Assembly (NCBI RefSeq): GCF_021730615.1
Contig: NZ_JAJLMN010000001.1
Coordinates: 4,927,501 to 4,991,500, forward strand
Reading direction: 5' to 3'
Source: Lichenibacterium dinghuense
GTDB taxonomy: Bacteria > Pseudomonadota > Alphaproteobacteria > Rhizobiales > Beijerinckiaceae
Length of the DNA stretch: 64,000 nt
Of the stretch, positions 1-8,828 are shown in pieces (the stretch's first letter is position 1; each line of letters starts with the position of its first letter). The notes beneath the pieces are model-generated. The model ran no database searches. It was not told the origin of the DNA and was given only the letters and a program-made list of their open reading frames with translations. The position numbers and the translations under genes were made by a program.

Positions 1-634
1 TCAGGGCCGCAGCGATCTTCTTCGGTGAAAGATTGCGCAGGCCGTAGTCGTCGAAGATGCGCCGGACGACCTCGGCTTCGGCGACGTTGACGCACCTTTG
101 GCCTTTATCCTCGCCCTCGGCGGTGGCCACGACGTCGTAGCCGTAGCTCAGCCCTCCTGCGGAAGCGCCGTCCTCGATGCGCCCGTGCAGACCGCGATGG
201 GTCTTCTCGGCCAAGTCGTCGAGGAAGACGGCGTTGATCGTCCCTTTGAAGCCCATGATCAGCTTGGTGGCGGGCCCTTCGGCGTGCGTGTGGATCTGGA
301 CACGGGCAAGCCTGTAGTGCTTCCCGAAGTTGAACGATGCCTCGCCGTCCCGCATCAGGCGATCGAGCGACTCGGCCACGACCACCTGGAACGTGCCGCC
401 CCGGACGTCTTTTCGGAGCTTCTGGAAGCCCTCTCGGCTGACGATGCTGCCCGAGATCTGCCGATCGATGTAGATCGGCCCCACGACCCATCCCATGCGG
501 TCGATCAGCTCCTTGCACAGTCGGATCTGGTCCTCGATGGAGGCGTCGCGTTGGCGGTCGGACGAGTAGCGCACGTAGATGGCGGCCACGAGGGCCGTGG
601 GGGATAGTCTCGCTTTGCGCAGGTTCCTTGACAT
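1..634 (-). CDS. Large serine recombinase, 5' part (runs off window)
   Basis: An open frame runs from an ATG at 634 to the left edge of the window with no stop, giving 211 codons. The N-terminus carries a resolvase-type catalytic motif (YVRYSSDRQ near residues 21-29, with the nucleophile serine), then the ESLDRLMRDG motif near residues 95-105 typical of serine recombinases. The ending (AEVVRRIFDDYGLRN) matches the start of the recombinase domain that follows the catalytic domain in large serine integrases. Such enzymes integrate or excise phages and integrative elements by DNA cleavage through serine. Its position beside a cluster of insertion sequences fits a mobile-element border. The C-terminal part and any attachment site lie outside the window. 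Confidence 0.88.
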   Translation of the reverse strand, partial: MSRNLRKARLSPTALVAAIYVRYSSDRQRDASIEDQIRLCKELIDRMGWVVGPIYIDRQISGSIVSREGFQKLRKDVRGGTFQVVVAESLDRLMRDGEASFNFGKHYRLARVQIHTHAEGPATKLIMGFKGTINAVFLDDLAEKTHRGLHGRIEDGASAGGLSYGYDVVATAEGEDKGQRCVNVAEAEVVRRIFDDYGLRNLSPKKIAAAL

Positions 635-734
635 CCCAACCTCCTCAGGGCGCCTCAGCTTCGCCCAGGCAGCCTCGGCTTGCGGTCCCGGGCCGGATCG
701 CCGACCGTCCTGCGGAGCTTAGAGCTATTTCCGA

Positions 735-1310
735 TCAGGTTGGGTCGTAGGCATCGTAGCCAGCCGCGGCGAGGTAGTTGCGGCACTCGTCAGGAGTGAA
801 GCGGGTAAAGGCTTCCCGGATGGCGACGCGCAGATCCGTGACGGTGCGGGCCGCCGCTGTGCGAAGCAAGGCCTTCAGCTTGGCGAAGGCGTTCTCGATA
901 GGATTGAAGTCAGGGCTGTATGCCGGAAGGTAGAGCAAGCGAGCCCCCGCTGTTTCGATAGTCTCCCGCACGCCTTTCACCTTGTGAGCGCTCAGGTTGT
1001 CCATCACGACCGTGTCGCCGGGCTTGAGGGCCGGGATGAGGACGTCGGTGACGTAGGCCAGAAACCGCGCCCCGTTTGTGGCGCCGTCCATCAGTTCGAT
1101 CGCAAAGGGACCGCTTCCCCGCAGGGCCGCCGTGACCGTGGTGGTCTTGTAGTGCCCGTGCGGCACCGCGATGCGGCAGCGCTCGCCACGCCTCGCCCGG
1201 CCATGGCGGCGGGTCATGTTGGTGGCCGCCGCTGTCTCATCGAGAAAGACGACCCGCTCGGGGTCCACGTCGAGTTGACCCTCGAACCAGTCCTCGCGCG
1301 CCTTCATCAC
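735..1310 (-). CDS. IS630 transposase, catalytic DDE frame (OrfB)
   Basis: This 191-residue frame is the catalytic half of the IS630 transposase. Visible motifs are [17 protein letters not shown] (first Asp), [12 protein letters not shown] (second Asp) and [20 protein letters not shown] (the last acidic residue). It begins at a GTG overlapping the stop of the upstream frame. It probably acts only as a fusion to that frame, made by -1 slippage at the A6G run. Together the two frames give the roughly 320-residue size usual for this family. The element looks intact. Confidence 0.85.
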   Translation of the reverse strand: MMKAREDWFEGQLDVDPERVVFLDETAAATNMTRRHGRARRGERCRIAVPHGHYKTTTVTAALRGSGPFAIELMDGATNGARFLAYVTDVLIPALKPGDTVVMDNLSAHKVKGVRETIETAGARLLYLPAYSPDFNPIENAFAKLKALLRTAAARTVTDLRVAIREAFTRFTPDECRNYLAAAGYDAYDPT

Positions 1311-1699
1311 GCCGGAACGGCTTTGCTCGGCGGCGTGCAGATCCCTTTTTTACGGCTGATCTTGTGGCGCACGAAGAAGCGGTGCAGCCCGCTCGTGCTC
1401 GTGCTGACACCCTTCTCGCGCAAGCTTTCACGCAGCTCGCGCAGGTACGCCTGCGGCTCCGCCTCGCACGCCTGCAGGATCATCTCCGCGTGGGCCTCGA
1501 TGTTGCGGGAGCGCTGGTCTCCGCCCATCGGCTTGGCCGCGACCACGCCCTCGGCCCGGAAGCGGGCTTGCCAGCGGATCGCCGTCGCGATCCCGACACC
1601 GAAACGCTCGGCCGCCTGGCGGCAGGAGGAGCCCGCCTCGACAGCGGCCAGAACACGCTCGCGTAGGTCCACAGACAGGGCTCTTGGCATCAGGGGCAT
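1307..1699 (-). CDS. IS630 transposase, N-terminal frame (OrfA)
   Basis: This 130-residue frame holds the helix-turn-helix half of an IS630 transposase: residues 5-45 ([20 protein letters not shown] and on) form the DNA-binding region and [14 protein letters not shown] closes the second helical domain. It ends with a short unrelated tail after a run of six A (complement of T at 1346-1351). Reading through that A6G run with a -1 shift gives [21 protein letters not shown], the junction expected for IS630, so the two frames are probably fused by programmed or fixed frameshifting. They also overlap at 1307-1310, so translational coupling is the alternative. Confidence 0.82.
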   Translation of the reverse strand: MPLMPRALSVDLRERVLAAVEAGSSCRQAAERFGVGIATAIRWQARFRAEGVVAAKPMGGDQRSRNIEAHAEMILQACEAEPQAYLRELRESLREKGVSTSTSGLHRFFVRHKISRKKGICTPPSKAVPA

Positions 1700-1783
1700 C
1701 CCGCAAAGGTTGCCCTCACCGAATCACAACCCGGCCGAACCCGCTACACCGTCCCGACTCAAACCGGACGGAAACAGCTCTAG

Positions 1784-3159
1784 CAGGTCGCTGAAAAAGG
1801 TCGACGTTCAGCCCCTGAGCTTCATCCGGCGTCGTTTTTGGCGGGTGGACGATGGAAAGCGTGAGGGTCGGTCTTTTTGCTGTCCGCTCCTTTGCCGCCG
1901 CGACGGGGCTGGCGCTCGTCGCGACGGGACAGGGCCCCATGTCACGCCACCTCACGCCACCGCTGGTTCGGCCAGCAGCTTTGGCAGGCGTATGAGGTTG
2001 CAGGCCGCGGCCGAGACGGCGAAGGCCATGTCGACCCGCTCGCGGCCGCGCATCCGGATGCGGCGCAGCAGCCCGAACTCCTTGCCCCAGCCGAACCCCT
2101 CCTCGATGCGCTTGCGGATGCGCTGGCTCACGGCGTAGCCGGGGTGACGCGTCGTGCGCCCGTCGACGGCCGAGCGGCGCTTGGCCGTGTTGCGGGCGAT
2201 GTGCGGCGTGACGTTCATGCTCCGCAGCTCGTTGACGAAGTCCTCGGCGTCATACCCCTTGTCGGCCCCGAGCGTGATGCGGCCCGGCCGATCGGCGCGT
2301 TTCTCGATCATGGCGAGGGCCGCGGTGCGCTCGGCGTGGCCGTTGGCCTCGGTCACGCAGCCGTCCACGATCAGCCCATGGCGGTTCTCCATCAGCGCAT
2401 GCCCCATGAAGCACAGCCTGGCTTCCCGGCCCCGTCCCTTGCGGTAAAGCCGCGCCTCGGGATCCGTGACGCTCCGATGCGTGTCGTTGCTCAGGCGCTC
2501 CCCGTGGAAGTCCGCCTCGGCATTGCGTCCACCGCGTCCACCGCGCCCGCCCGCGGGCGGCTCGGCAGAAGCGGGCGGGTTCGGCGGCGTGTCGCCGTGC
2601 CTGGGCCTGAAGCTCTTCATCGAGGCCCAGGCCTGGATCAGCGTGCCGTCCACGCTGAAGTGGTCCTGCGACAGCAGCCGCTTCACCCGCGGGATGGCCA
2701 GCACCGCACTCAGGAACGCCGCCGCCACGCTGCCGTCGAGCAGGCGGTCGCGGTTCTTGGAGAAGGTCGAGGCGTCCCACACGGGATCGTCGATGCCCAA
2801 GCCCACGAACCAGCGGAACAGAAGGTTGAAGTCGAGCTGCTTCATCAGCTGGCGCTCGGACCGCACCGAATAGAAGACCTGCAGCAGCATCGCCCGCAGC
2901 AGCTGCTCGGGCGGGATCGAGGGACGGCCGATCTCCGAGTAGATCTCGCCGAAGCGCCCGTCGAGCGACGCCAGAGCTTCGTTCACCAAAGCCCGGATCG
3001 TACGCAGGGGATGATCCGAACGGACCCGCTGCTCCAGGTCCACGTAGGAAAACAGCGAGCCGCTCCGGCTGTCCTGTCCGCGCACTCGATACTCCCCCCA
3101 TGAGCAAGGCGGAGTGAATCACGAACTGGCCAGACCCCGAAGCCTTTTTCAGCGGCCTG
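1784..3159 (-). mobile_element. IS5-type insertion sequence flanked by CTAG
   Basis: The terminal inverted repeats are 17 bp with one mismatch: CAGGTCGCTGAAAAAGG from 1784, and the inverse of CAGGCCGCTGAAAAAGG ending at 3159. A CTAG sequence sits on each side (1780-1783 and 3160-3163), matching the short target duplication usual for IS5 relatives. The left CTAG overlaps the last base and TA flank of the neighbouring IS630, so this element probably landed exactly at the end of that IS. About 170 bases between the transposase stop and the left end hold no gene. Confidence 0.85.
1952..3085 (-). CDS. IS5-family transposase
   Basis: The 377-residue protein starts MRGQDSRSGSLFSYVDLEQR and carries the well-known IS5-group block around GRPSIPPEQLLRAMLLQVFY and LLFRWFVGLGIDDPVWDAS. 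The catalytic core follows with HFSVDGTLIQAWASMKSF (first Asp), a second Asp in ADKGYDAEDFV, and the C-terminal acidic segment IEEGFGWGKEFGLLRRIRMR. Length and motif order are complete, so the element is probably able to move. It lies between inverted repeats at 1784 and 3159. Confidence 0.9.
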   Translation of the reverse strand: MRGQDSRSGSLFSYVDLEQRVRSDHPLRTIRALVNEALASLDGRFGEIYSEIGRPSIPPEQLLRAMLLQVFYSVRSERQLMKQLDFNLLFRWFVGLGIDDPVWDASTFSKNRDRLLDGSVAAAFLSAVLAIPRVKRLLSQDHFSVDGTLIQAWASMKSFRPRHGDTPPNPPASAEPPAGGRGGRGGRNAEADFHGERLSNDTHRSVTDPEARLYRKGRGREARLCFMGHALMENRHGLIVDGCVTEANGHAERTAALAMIEKRADRPGRITLGADKGYDAEDFVNELRSMNVTPHIARNTAKRRSAVDGRTTRHPGYAVSQRIRKRIEEGFGWGKEFGLLRRIRMRGRERVDMAFAVSAAACNLIRLPKLLAEPAVA

Positions 3160-3276
3160 CTAGAGGAGCCTTCCTGCGCGCCTTCTCAAGAACTGCGGCA
3201 AGACATCTAGATGTCATCTGTCTGTCGCGTAGTGCGGGGTAGATCGGCCGCCAAGTCGGGACGAAAAGGTGGCACG

Positions 3277-4449
3277 ATGGCTGCGATAGCGCTTGAACGC
3301 GTCAGCAAGAGTTTCGGACGCAATCCCGTTCTGAAGGACGTATCGCTCGAAGTCGGTGATGGTGAATTCGTCGCTCTGCTGGGTGCGTCCGGTTGTGGGA
3401 AGTCGACACTACTCCGGCTGATCGCAGGTCTGGATTCTCAGGATTCCGGCGAGATCCGGATCGACGGCCGCCGGATGGATGACCTGCCTCCCGCCGAGCG
3501 CGACATCGCCATGGTGTTCCAATCCTACGCGCTCTACCCACATCTGACGGTCGAGCAGAACATCGCCTCGCCGCTCCGCGTGAAGCGGCTCAACGCCTTA
3601 GAACGCCTGCCCCTCATCGGAGCCATGGTCCCCTCGGCACGGCGATCCCGGCGGCAGATTCGCCGTGAGGTCGCGACGGTGGCGGCAACGCTCGGCATCG
3701 AACATCTGCTCGATCGCCGGCCGGAGCAGCTGTCCGGCGGCCAGCGACAGCGCGTAGCCATCGGGCGCGCCGTCGTGCGCCGACCGCGCGCCTTCCTCAT
3801 GGACGAACCCTTATCCAACCTCGACGCAGCCCTGCGCGGCCAAATGCGGGACGAGTTGGCGCAACTGCATCAGCGGCTCGGCGCGACGATCGTCTACATC
3901 ACCCACGACCAGACCGAGGCGATGACGATGGCGGACCGGATCGCGGTCATGCGATCCGGCGAGATCCTTCAGGTCGGCCGACCGACCGAGATCTACGACG
4001 ATCCCGCCTACCTAGCCGTGGCCGAGCTTGTCGGAACGCCGCGCATCAACCTTTTGGAGGGCTGCCTCACACCGGATGGCGCCGTCAGGGTCGGCCGCTT
4101 CACAGTTCCCGGCGCGGTGCAGCCGGCGCTCACGGCAGCCAACGCCGGGCGAGTGACGCTCGGCATCCGGCCCGAAGCCCTGGCGATGGTGGGGCCCGAG
4201 GCGACCGGATGGTCCGGTATCGTGCGCCGAGTGGAGCATCTCGGCTCCGAGCGGACGTTGCTCGTCGATCTCGACGACACCGCCGGCCGCCTCCTCGTCC
4301 GGTCGGACCCTTTCATGCCGTCAGCTCCAAGGGCCGGTGAACGGGTGCACTTGGCGACCAAACCCGGCCGCATCCTTCTGTTCGGTCCTGATGGCGCCCG
4401 TCTGCCGCTGTCCGGGAGCCGAGCCGCGCAGGCGAACGCCGCCGCGTAA
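3277..4449 (+). CDS. ABC transporter ATP-binding protein, UgpC/MalK type
   Basis: This 390-residue ATPase energises uptake of a sugar or polyol through a CUT1-type ABC importer. It shows Walker A (GASGCGKST, about residues 36-44), Q-loop MVFQSYALYPHL, signature LSGGQRQR near 151, Walker B AFLMDEPLSNLD near 171, and the H-loop THDQTEAMTMAD. The last 130 residues form the TOBE regulatory domain seen in UgpC and MalK. I chose the ATG at 3277 because AAAGGTGG stands 5 bases upstream; a longer frame from 3211 has no such site. The next gene is the stump of the cognate binding protein. No permease genes are in the window, so the transporter is probably orphaned. Confidence 0.9.
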   Translation: MAAIALERVSKSFGRNPVLKDVSLEVGDGEFVALLGASGCGKSTLLRLIAGLDSQDSGEIRIDGRRMDDLPPAERDIAMVFQSYALYPHLTVEQNIASPLRVKRLNALERLPLIGAMVPSARRSRRQIRREVATVAATLGIEHLLDRRPEQLSGGQRQRVAIGRAVVRRPRAFLMDEPLSNLDAALRGQMRDELAQLHQRLGATIVYITHDQTEAMTMADRIAVMRSGEILQVGRPTEIYDDPAYLAVAELVGTPRINLLEGCLTPDGAVRVGRFTVPGAVQPALTAANAGRVTLGIRPEALAMVGPEATGWSGIVRRVEHLGSERTLLVDLDDTAGRLLVRSDPFMPSAPRAGERVHLATKPGRILLFGPDGARLPLSGSRAAQANAAA

Positions 4450-4456
4450 CAGCTTC

Positions 4457-4480
4457 GGTCGCGTGATCGGGCGCGCGACC
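4457..4480 (+). other. Hairpin between ABC ATPase and binding-protein stump
   Basis: GGTCGCG (4457-4463) pairs with CGCGACC (4474-4480) around a 10-base loop. It lies just after the ATPase stop and before the binding-protein start. There is no T run, so it is more likely an intercistronic RNA-stabilising hairpin, as found in sugar ABC operons, than a terminator. Its function is inferred. Confidence 0.35.
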
Positions 4481-4516
4481 GTGCCAACACGCCCGAACTA
4501 ATCACCGGAGATCACC

Positions 4517-4757
4517 ATGACCATCGAACGCATGGCGGTCGGCCTACTGGCCGCCTCAGCCTCCCTGTGCGCGCTGTTGTCCGCGACAGCCGCCTCCGCC
4601 ACCACCCAGCTCAACCTCGTCGAAGTCCTGACCAATCCGGCCAGGACGGAGCTCCTCAACGCGCAGCTCGCCCAGTTCTCGAAAAGGTCAACCTCATCTC
4701 GCTGCCATACGACTCGTCCTTCGAGAAGCTGCTGGCGATGTACAAGTCGGGGCAGGC
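4517..4757 (+). pseudogene. ABC solute-binding protein, truncated by IS3 fragment
   Basis: The frame opens with a GGAG site at 4507-4510 and a Sec signal peptide (MTIERMAVGLLAASASLCAL to ASA), then QLNLVEVLTNPARTELLNAQ, the start of a family-1 extracellular sugar-binding protein. Around 4675-4685 the frame shifts: EKVNLISLPYDSSFEKLLAMYKSGQ continues in another frame, and the usual residues between the two blocks are missing. At 4758 the gene is cut by the end of an IS3 element. About 75 codons remain of the roughly 400 normal for the family. It follows the ATPase gene directly, as in an intact importer operon, so the importer is broken here. Confidence 0.75.
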
Positions 4758-5088
4758 TGAACCGCTCCGGGTTTCTCGGAGGCTGATTGGCTTGGAATTT
4801 ACGCCGTCATCGGAATGGCCTCAAGCGCGGCGTAGAAGGCCGCTTCGGCTTCGGCCGGCGGGACGTTGCCGATGGGCTCGAGCAGCCGGCGGTGATTGTA
4901 CCAGTCGACCCATTCAAGCGTGGCGTATTCGACGGCCTCGAACGACCGCCATGGCCCCCGCCGGTGGATCACCTCGGCCTTGAACAGGCCGTTGATGGTT
5001 TCAGCGAGGGCGTTATCGTAACTGTCTCCTATGCTGCCGACTGAGGGTTCGATGCCGGCTTCGGCAAGTCGCTCACTGTACTTTATGC
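4758..5088 (-). mobile_element. IS3-family fragment (right end with transposase C-terminus)
   Basis: This is the right-hand end of the same IS3 type that is complete at 27031-28344, in the opposite orientation. It begins with the terminal repeat TGAACCGCTCCGGGTTTCTC at 4758. On the minus strand it encodes the last ~95 residues of the integrase, including the catalytic region [36 protein letters not shown] and [14 protein letters not shown]. Similarity stops at TTTATGC (5088), where the IS66 element begins. The rest of the transposase is absent, so it is a dead remnant created when the IS66 landed or through later deletion. Confidence 0.82.
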
Positions 5089-5180
5089 GTACGCCTACGG
5101 CGAGGGCCGCGGAAACGGGGCTTGCGGGTTTCGTCGCGGCGTGATCGCGGGTCGGGAAGGCCCGGGGCTGAGCGTCCGGG

Positions 5181-5797
5181 TCAGGCTGCGACGTCGAGGC
5201 TCGCCGGGGCGGCCGAGGTCGGCTTCCAGTTCCACGGCAGCAACTCGGCGAGGCGCTGGGCCGGGTGAGACGCGATGCGGCCGAGCACGTCGGCCAGCCA
5301 GGCCTGCGGGTCGACGTCGTTCAGCTTCGCCGTCACGATCAGGCTGTTGAAGAAGGCCGCCCTCTGTCCGCCGCGGTCCGAGCCGGCGAACAGCCACGCC
5401 TTGCGGCCCAGAGCCAAGCCGCGCAGGGCCCTCTCGGCTGCGTTGTTGCTGAGGCACACGCGCCCGTCGTCGAGGAAGCGGGCGAAGGACGGCCAACGCT
5501 CGAGCATGTAGTCCATGGCCCGGGCCACCTCGGCACCGCGCGGCAGGCGGGCGCGCTCGGCGCGCATCCAGCCTTCCAAGGCCGCCACGATCGGGGCGGA
5601 GCGCTCGTGCCGCGCCGCCAGGCGCTCGGCCGTTGGCCGGCCGTTCACCTCCCGCTCGATGGCGAACAGCTCGTCCATGCGCCGCACGGCTTCGAGCGCC
5701 AGCGGCGCGATCACCGCCACCTTCTTGCGGGCCCTCTGGCGCGCCGCGGCCTCGATGTCGGCCAGCTCAAAGAACTTCCTCCGCGCGTGGGCCCAGC
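5181..5797 (-). pseudogene. tnpC: IS66 TnpC transposase, C-terminal part (split by intron)
   Basis: This is the downstream half of the IS66 DDE transposase, starting at the WAHARRKFFEL block and including the conserved C-terminal segment VCLSNNAAERALRGLALGRK (catalytic Glu region) and AWLADVLGRIASHPAQRLAELLPWNW. It joins in frame to the N-terminal half at 7811-8774. Removing 5798-7810 restores AFCWAHARRKFFEL and a total of 1581 nt (526 residues), the usual TnpC length. The interrupting intron lies in the antisense direction to tnpC, so splicing of the tnpC transcript cannot repair it. Confidence 0.88.
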
Positions 5798-7810
5798 TTG
5801 CGTCAGGGTAAGCCCTGGAAAGGAGGACGGATGTGACCTGAAACCTTTCATCGTGATCCAGAGGGTTCGACACCCTCCCGGTAGAGGCGGAGCCCGCCAG
5901 CCGGAAGCGAGTCTTGCATGGGCGGCGGCAACGCCGCTCGTGAAGCGTATACAGCGGGTACTGAAGCCCTGCCGTAAGCCTCGAGATCATGAAAGCGTCG
6001 AAGCCTTCGCCGTGTTGGGTGCGGGGGCAGCACCGGGACGGCCGTCATGGTCAGGCCGTCCGGTTCGACCGGGGTCTTGGAGCAGGGCAAAGGTACGGGA
6101 TGGGTCACCTGGGAACCTGAGAGGTCCCGCCGACACCCGCGTGGAAACCGCCGGAATGGGAGCGCCGGCTCAACAAGGCTCAGGCCCGGTCGCCGGCTTG
6201 GCGACGACCGGGAGCGCTTCGGCGAGCACGAAAAGCCAGGACCATGCGGAAGCCCGAGGCGAAGGCATAAGCCGAAGGCCGAGTGCGGCGGGACGTCGTA
6301 GCGGCTTCATAGTACCGCCGAGGGCGGGGAACCGGGCTCACCGGGACCCGCCGGAGGGAAGGGGGCCGCCGCGCGCGATGAACCATTGACGGGAAACACG
6401 GGAGAGAACCCTGCGTCTCACAAACCTGTCCACGAAACGACAATGGATAGCCGATCTGGCGAGGACGCATCCCGAGCGGGTGCTGACCTCGCTGCACCAC
6501 CTGATCGACCTCGACTGGATGGCCGAGGCCTATCGCCTGACGCGCAAGGATGGCGCGCCGGGCATCGACGGTGTGACGGCCAAGGACTACGAGGCGAACC
6601 TGGAGGCCAATCTTTCGGACCTCATGGCGCGCATCAAGTCCGGACGCTACGTCGCGCCGCCGGTGCGTCGGCATCTCATCCCCAAGGCGGATGGGTCGAT
6701 GCGGCCGCTCGGCATCCCGACGTTGGAAGACAAGGTGGCGCAGCGGGCGATCCTCCTGCTGCTGGAGCCGATCTACGAGGCGGAGTTCCTGCCGTGCTCG
6801 TACGGCTTCCGGCCGGGACGCTCGGCCCATGATGCCCTGCGCGCTTTGCGCACGGGGTTCATGGAGCAGGGGCTCCGCTGGGTGGTGGATGTCGATATAT
6901 CGAAATATTTCGACACCATCGACCACGGGCACCTGCGAAGCTTCCTCGACCGGCGAGTCACGGACGGCGTCGTCCGGAGGATGATCGACAAATGGCTGAA
7001 GGCAGGGTGCTCGACAAGGGCGTCCTTCGCCGTACGACGGGAGGCACGCCCCAGGGTGGTGTGATCTCGCCGCTGCTCTCGAACATCTACCTGCATTACG
7101 TGCTGGACAGATGGTTCGAGACCGTGGCGCGGCCGCACCTGCGGGGGCGTTGCCTGCTGGTTCGCTACGCCGACGATGCGGTGATGGCGTTCGAGGACCA
7201 CGCGGCCGGCATCAAGATGCTGGCCGTGCTGGGCAAGCGGTTCGGCCGGTACGGGCTCACGCTCCATCCGACCAAGACCCGCTTCGTGGATTTCCGGTTC
7301 CGGCGCCCGCAAGGGTGCCATCCGAGGGCAGCGGGAACGACGTTCGACTTCCTCGGCTTCACCCACGTGTGGGGAAAGTCGCGCAAGGGCAGGAACGTCG
7401 TCGCCCAGGTGACGGCCAAGGACCGTTACGCGCGGGCGCTCGCGTCCGTGAACGAGTGGCTCAGGCGAAACCTGCACCGCCCGTTCCGGGAGCAGCATAC
7501 GCGTCTGTCACGGGTGATCCGGGGACACTGCGCCTACTACGGCATCACCGGCAACGGCCGGCGGATCCGTTGGTATCACAACCAGATCGTACGGGCCTGG
7601 AGAAAGTGGCTCGCGCGGCGCGGCCGCCACAGCAACCTGCCGTGGCAGCGCTTCCGAGCCATGCTCGCGCGGTACCCTTTGCCCGCGGCCTTGATCGTCC
7701 ACAAGTACGCCGCTCCTTGAGCGAACCATGCGCGCGAAGAACCGGATGCGGGAAATCTGCACGTCCGGGTCTGTGAGGGGCGGGGATGGGAACATCCTCG
7801 CCTACTCGGC
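5798..7810 (+). mobile_element. Group II intron (bacterial), probably decayed
   Basis: The intron starts TTGCGTCAGGG, where bacterial group II introns usually start GTGYG, so the first base appears changed from G to T. It encodes a reverse transcriptase/maturase on the plus strand. It ends with a domain V-like hairpin at about 7740-7772 (ACCGGATGCGGGAAATCTGC and on) and a domain VI hairpin followed by CTACTC at 7802-7807. The catalytic triad position of domain V reads AAC instead of AGC. Boundaries were set by rejoining tnpC in frame. The 5' ~600 bases hold the structured RNA domains I-IV and no other gene. Insertion is antisense to tnpC. Confidence 0.8.
6480..7720 (+). pseudogene. ltrA: Group II intron reverse transcriptase/maturase, frameshifted
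   Basis: The frame is open from about 6390 and a GTG lies at 6480; the true start is unclear. Visible blocks are YRLTRKDGAPGIDGVTAKDY, RRHLIPKADGSMRPLGIPT, LPCSYGFRPGRSAHDAL, VVDVDISKYFDTIDH, then GGTPQGGVISPLLSNIYLHY, the catalytic LVRYADDAVM, and a C-terminal maturase (X) domain up to 7720. At about 7008 one base is missing: WLKAG is followed by VLDKGVLRRT only in another frame. The protein as written would stop at 7064, before the YADD site, so the intron-encoded enzyme is probably inactive. Length without the shift (~430 residues) is normal. Confidence 0.85.
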
Positions 7811-8774
7811 AGAAGGCGAGCTTCACCCGGTCGCCCTTCGTCAGGGCGCGGTAGCCCTCATACCCGTCCACCTGCAGCACGCCGGCGAAGCCGGCGAGAT
7901 GTGCCATGGGCCGCTCGGCCTTGCGGTCGGGGGCGTAGACGTAGGCCACCGCCGGCGGATCGGCGCCGCCCCAGGGGCGATCGTCGCGCGCATAGGCCCA
8001 CAGCTGCCCGGTCTTCGTGCGCCCACGGCCGGGGTCGAGCACCGGCGCGGTCGTCTCGTCGGCGAAGAGCTTCGTCGACGCCCGAAGGTGGTCGAGCAGC
8101 CGCCCGTGCACGGGTTCGAGCAGCAGCGCCGCGCGCCCCACCCAGTCGGCCAGGGTGGAGCGGTCCAGGAGGACACCCTGGCGGGCGAAGATCTGCGCCT
8201 GCCGGTACAGCGGCAGGTGGTCCGCGTATTTCGACGCGAGCACCTGCGCCACGGTGGCGTCGGTGGGCAGCCCGCCCTCGATCAGCCGCGCCGGTGCGGG
8301 CGCCTGGGCCACGCCGTCCGTGCAGGCCCGGCAGGCGTATTTCGGCCGGCGCACCACCAGCACGCGGAACTGCGCCGGCACCACGTCGAGCCGCTCGGAC
8401 ACGTCCTCGCCGATGCGATGCAGCGGGGCCGAGCAGCACGGGCAGCTGTCGTCGGCGATGTCCACCACGGTGTCGATCCGCGGCAGGTGGGCCGGCAGCG
8501 AGCCCCGGTTGGCCCGGCGCTTGGCGACGCGGGCGGCGCGCACGGTCGGAGCCGCCGCCTCGGCGCTGGCCTCGTCGGCCGCCTCGGCCTGCTCGGCCTC
8601 CTCCAGCCCGAGCTGGAGCTGATCGAGGGGCAGGCTCTCCGCCCGGCGGCCGAAGCGGTGGCGCTGGAGTTCGCGGATGATCTTGCGCAGCCGCTCGTTC
8701 TCGGCCCGCTCGGCCGCCAGCATGGCCTGCAGGGCGGCGGGGTCGTCGGAGGGGGCGGGCTCGCTCGGGATCAC
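7811..8774 (-). pseudogene. tnpC: IS66 TnpC transposase, N-terminal part (split by intron)
   Basis: This is the upstream half of TnpC. It begins MIPSEPAPSDDPAALQAML, with a coiled-coil/leucine-rich region (ERLRKIIRELQRHRFGRRAE), the IS66 zinc-finger block (CPCCSAPLHRIGEDVSERLD and RRPKYACRACTDGV), and the core LADWVGRAALLLEPV and KLFADETTAPVLDPG with the first catalytic Asp, and VLQVDGYEGY with the second. The reading is cut after KLAFC by the group II intron. It lies directly downstream of tnpB, in the normal IS66 order. Confidence 0.88.
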
Positions 8775-8828
8775 AGAGGGATCAGATCACACCCGAGCCC
8801 CGCGCGCGACGCCTTCGCCTGTTCTCGC

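Larger units (their letters stand above)
720..1782 (-). mobile_element. IS630-family insertion sequence with TA flanks
   Basis: The terminal inverted repeats are GAGCTATTTCCG from 722 and its near-perfect inverse CGGAAACAGCTC ending at 1780. Both are bordered by TA (720-721 and 1781-1782), the usual IS630/Tc1 target duplication. Between them lie two overlapping transposase frames on the minus strand. The total length of about 1.06 kb is normal for IS630. The right end directly abuts the next insertion sequence. Confidence 0.88.

Noticed and set aside
98-607. Plus-strand open frame opposite the recombinase
   Set aside because: It is antisense to a clear serine recombinase and has no recognisable protein features; GC-rich DNA gives long shadow frames.
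984-2138. Long plus-strand frame across the IS630/IS5 junction
   Set aside because: It crosses two unrelated transposase genes in antisense and has no motif.
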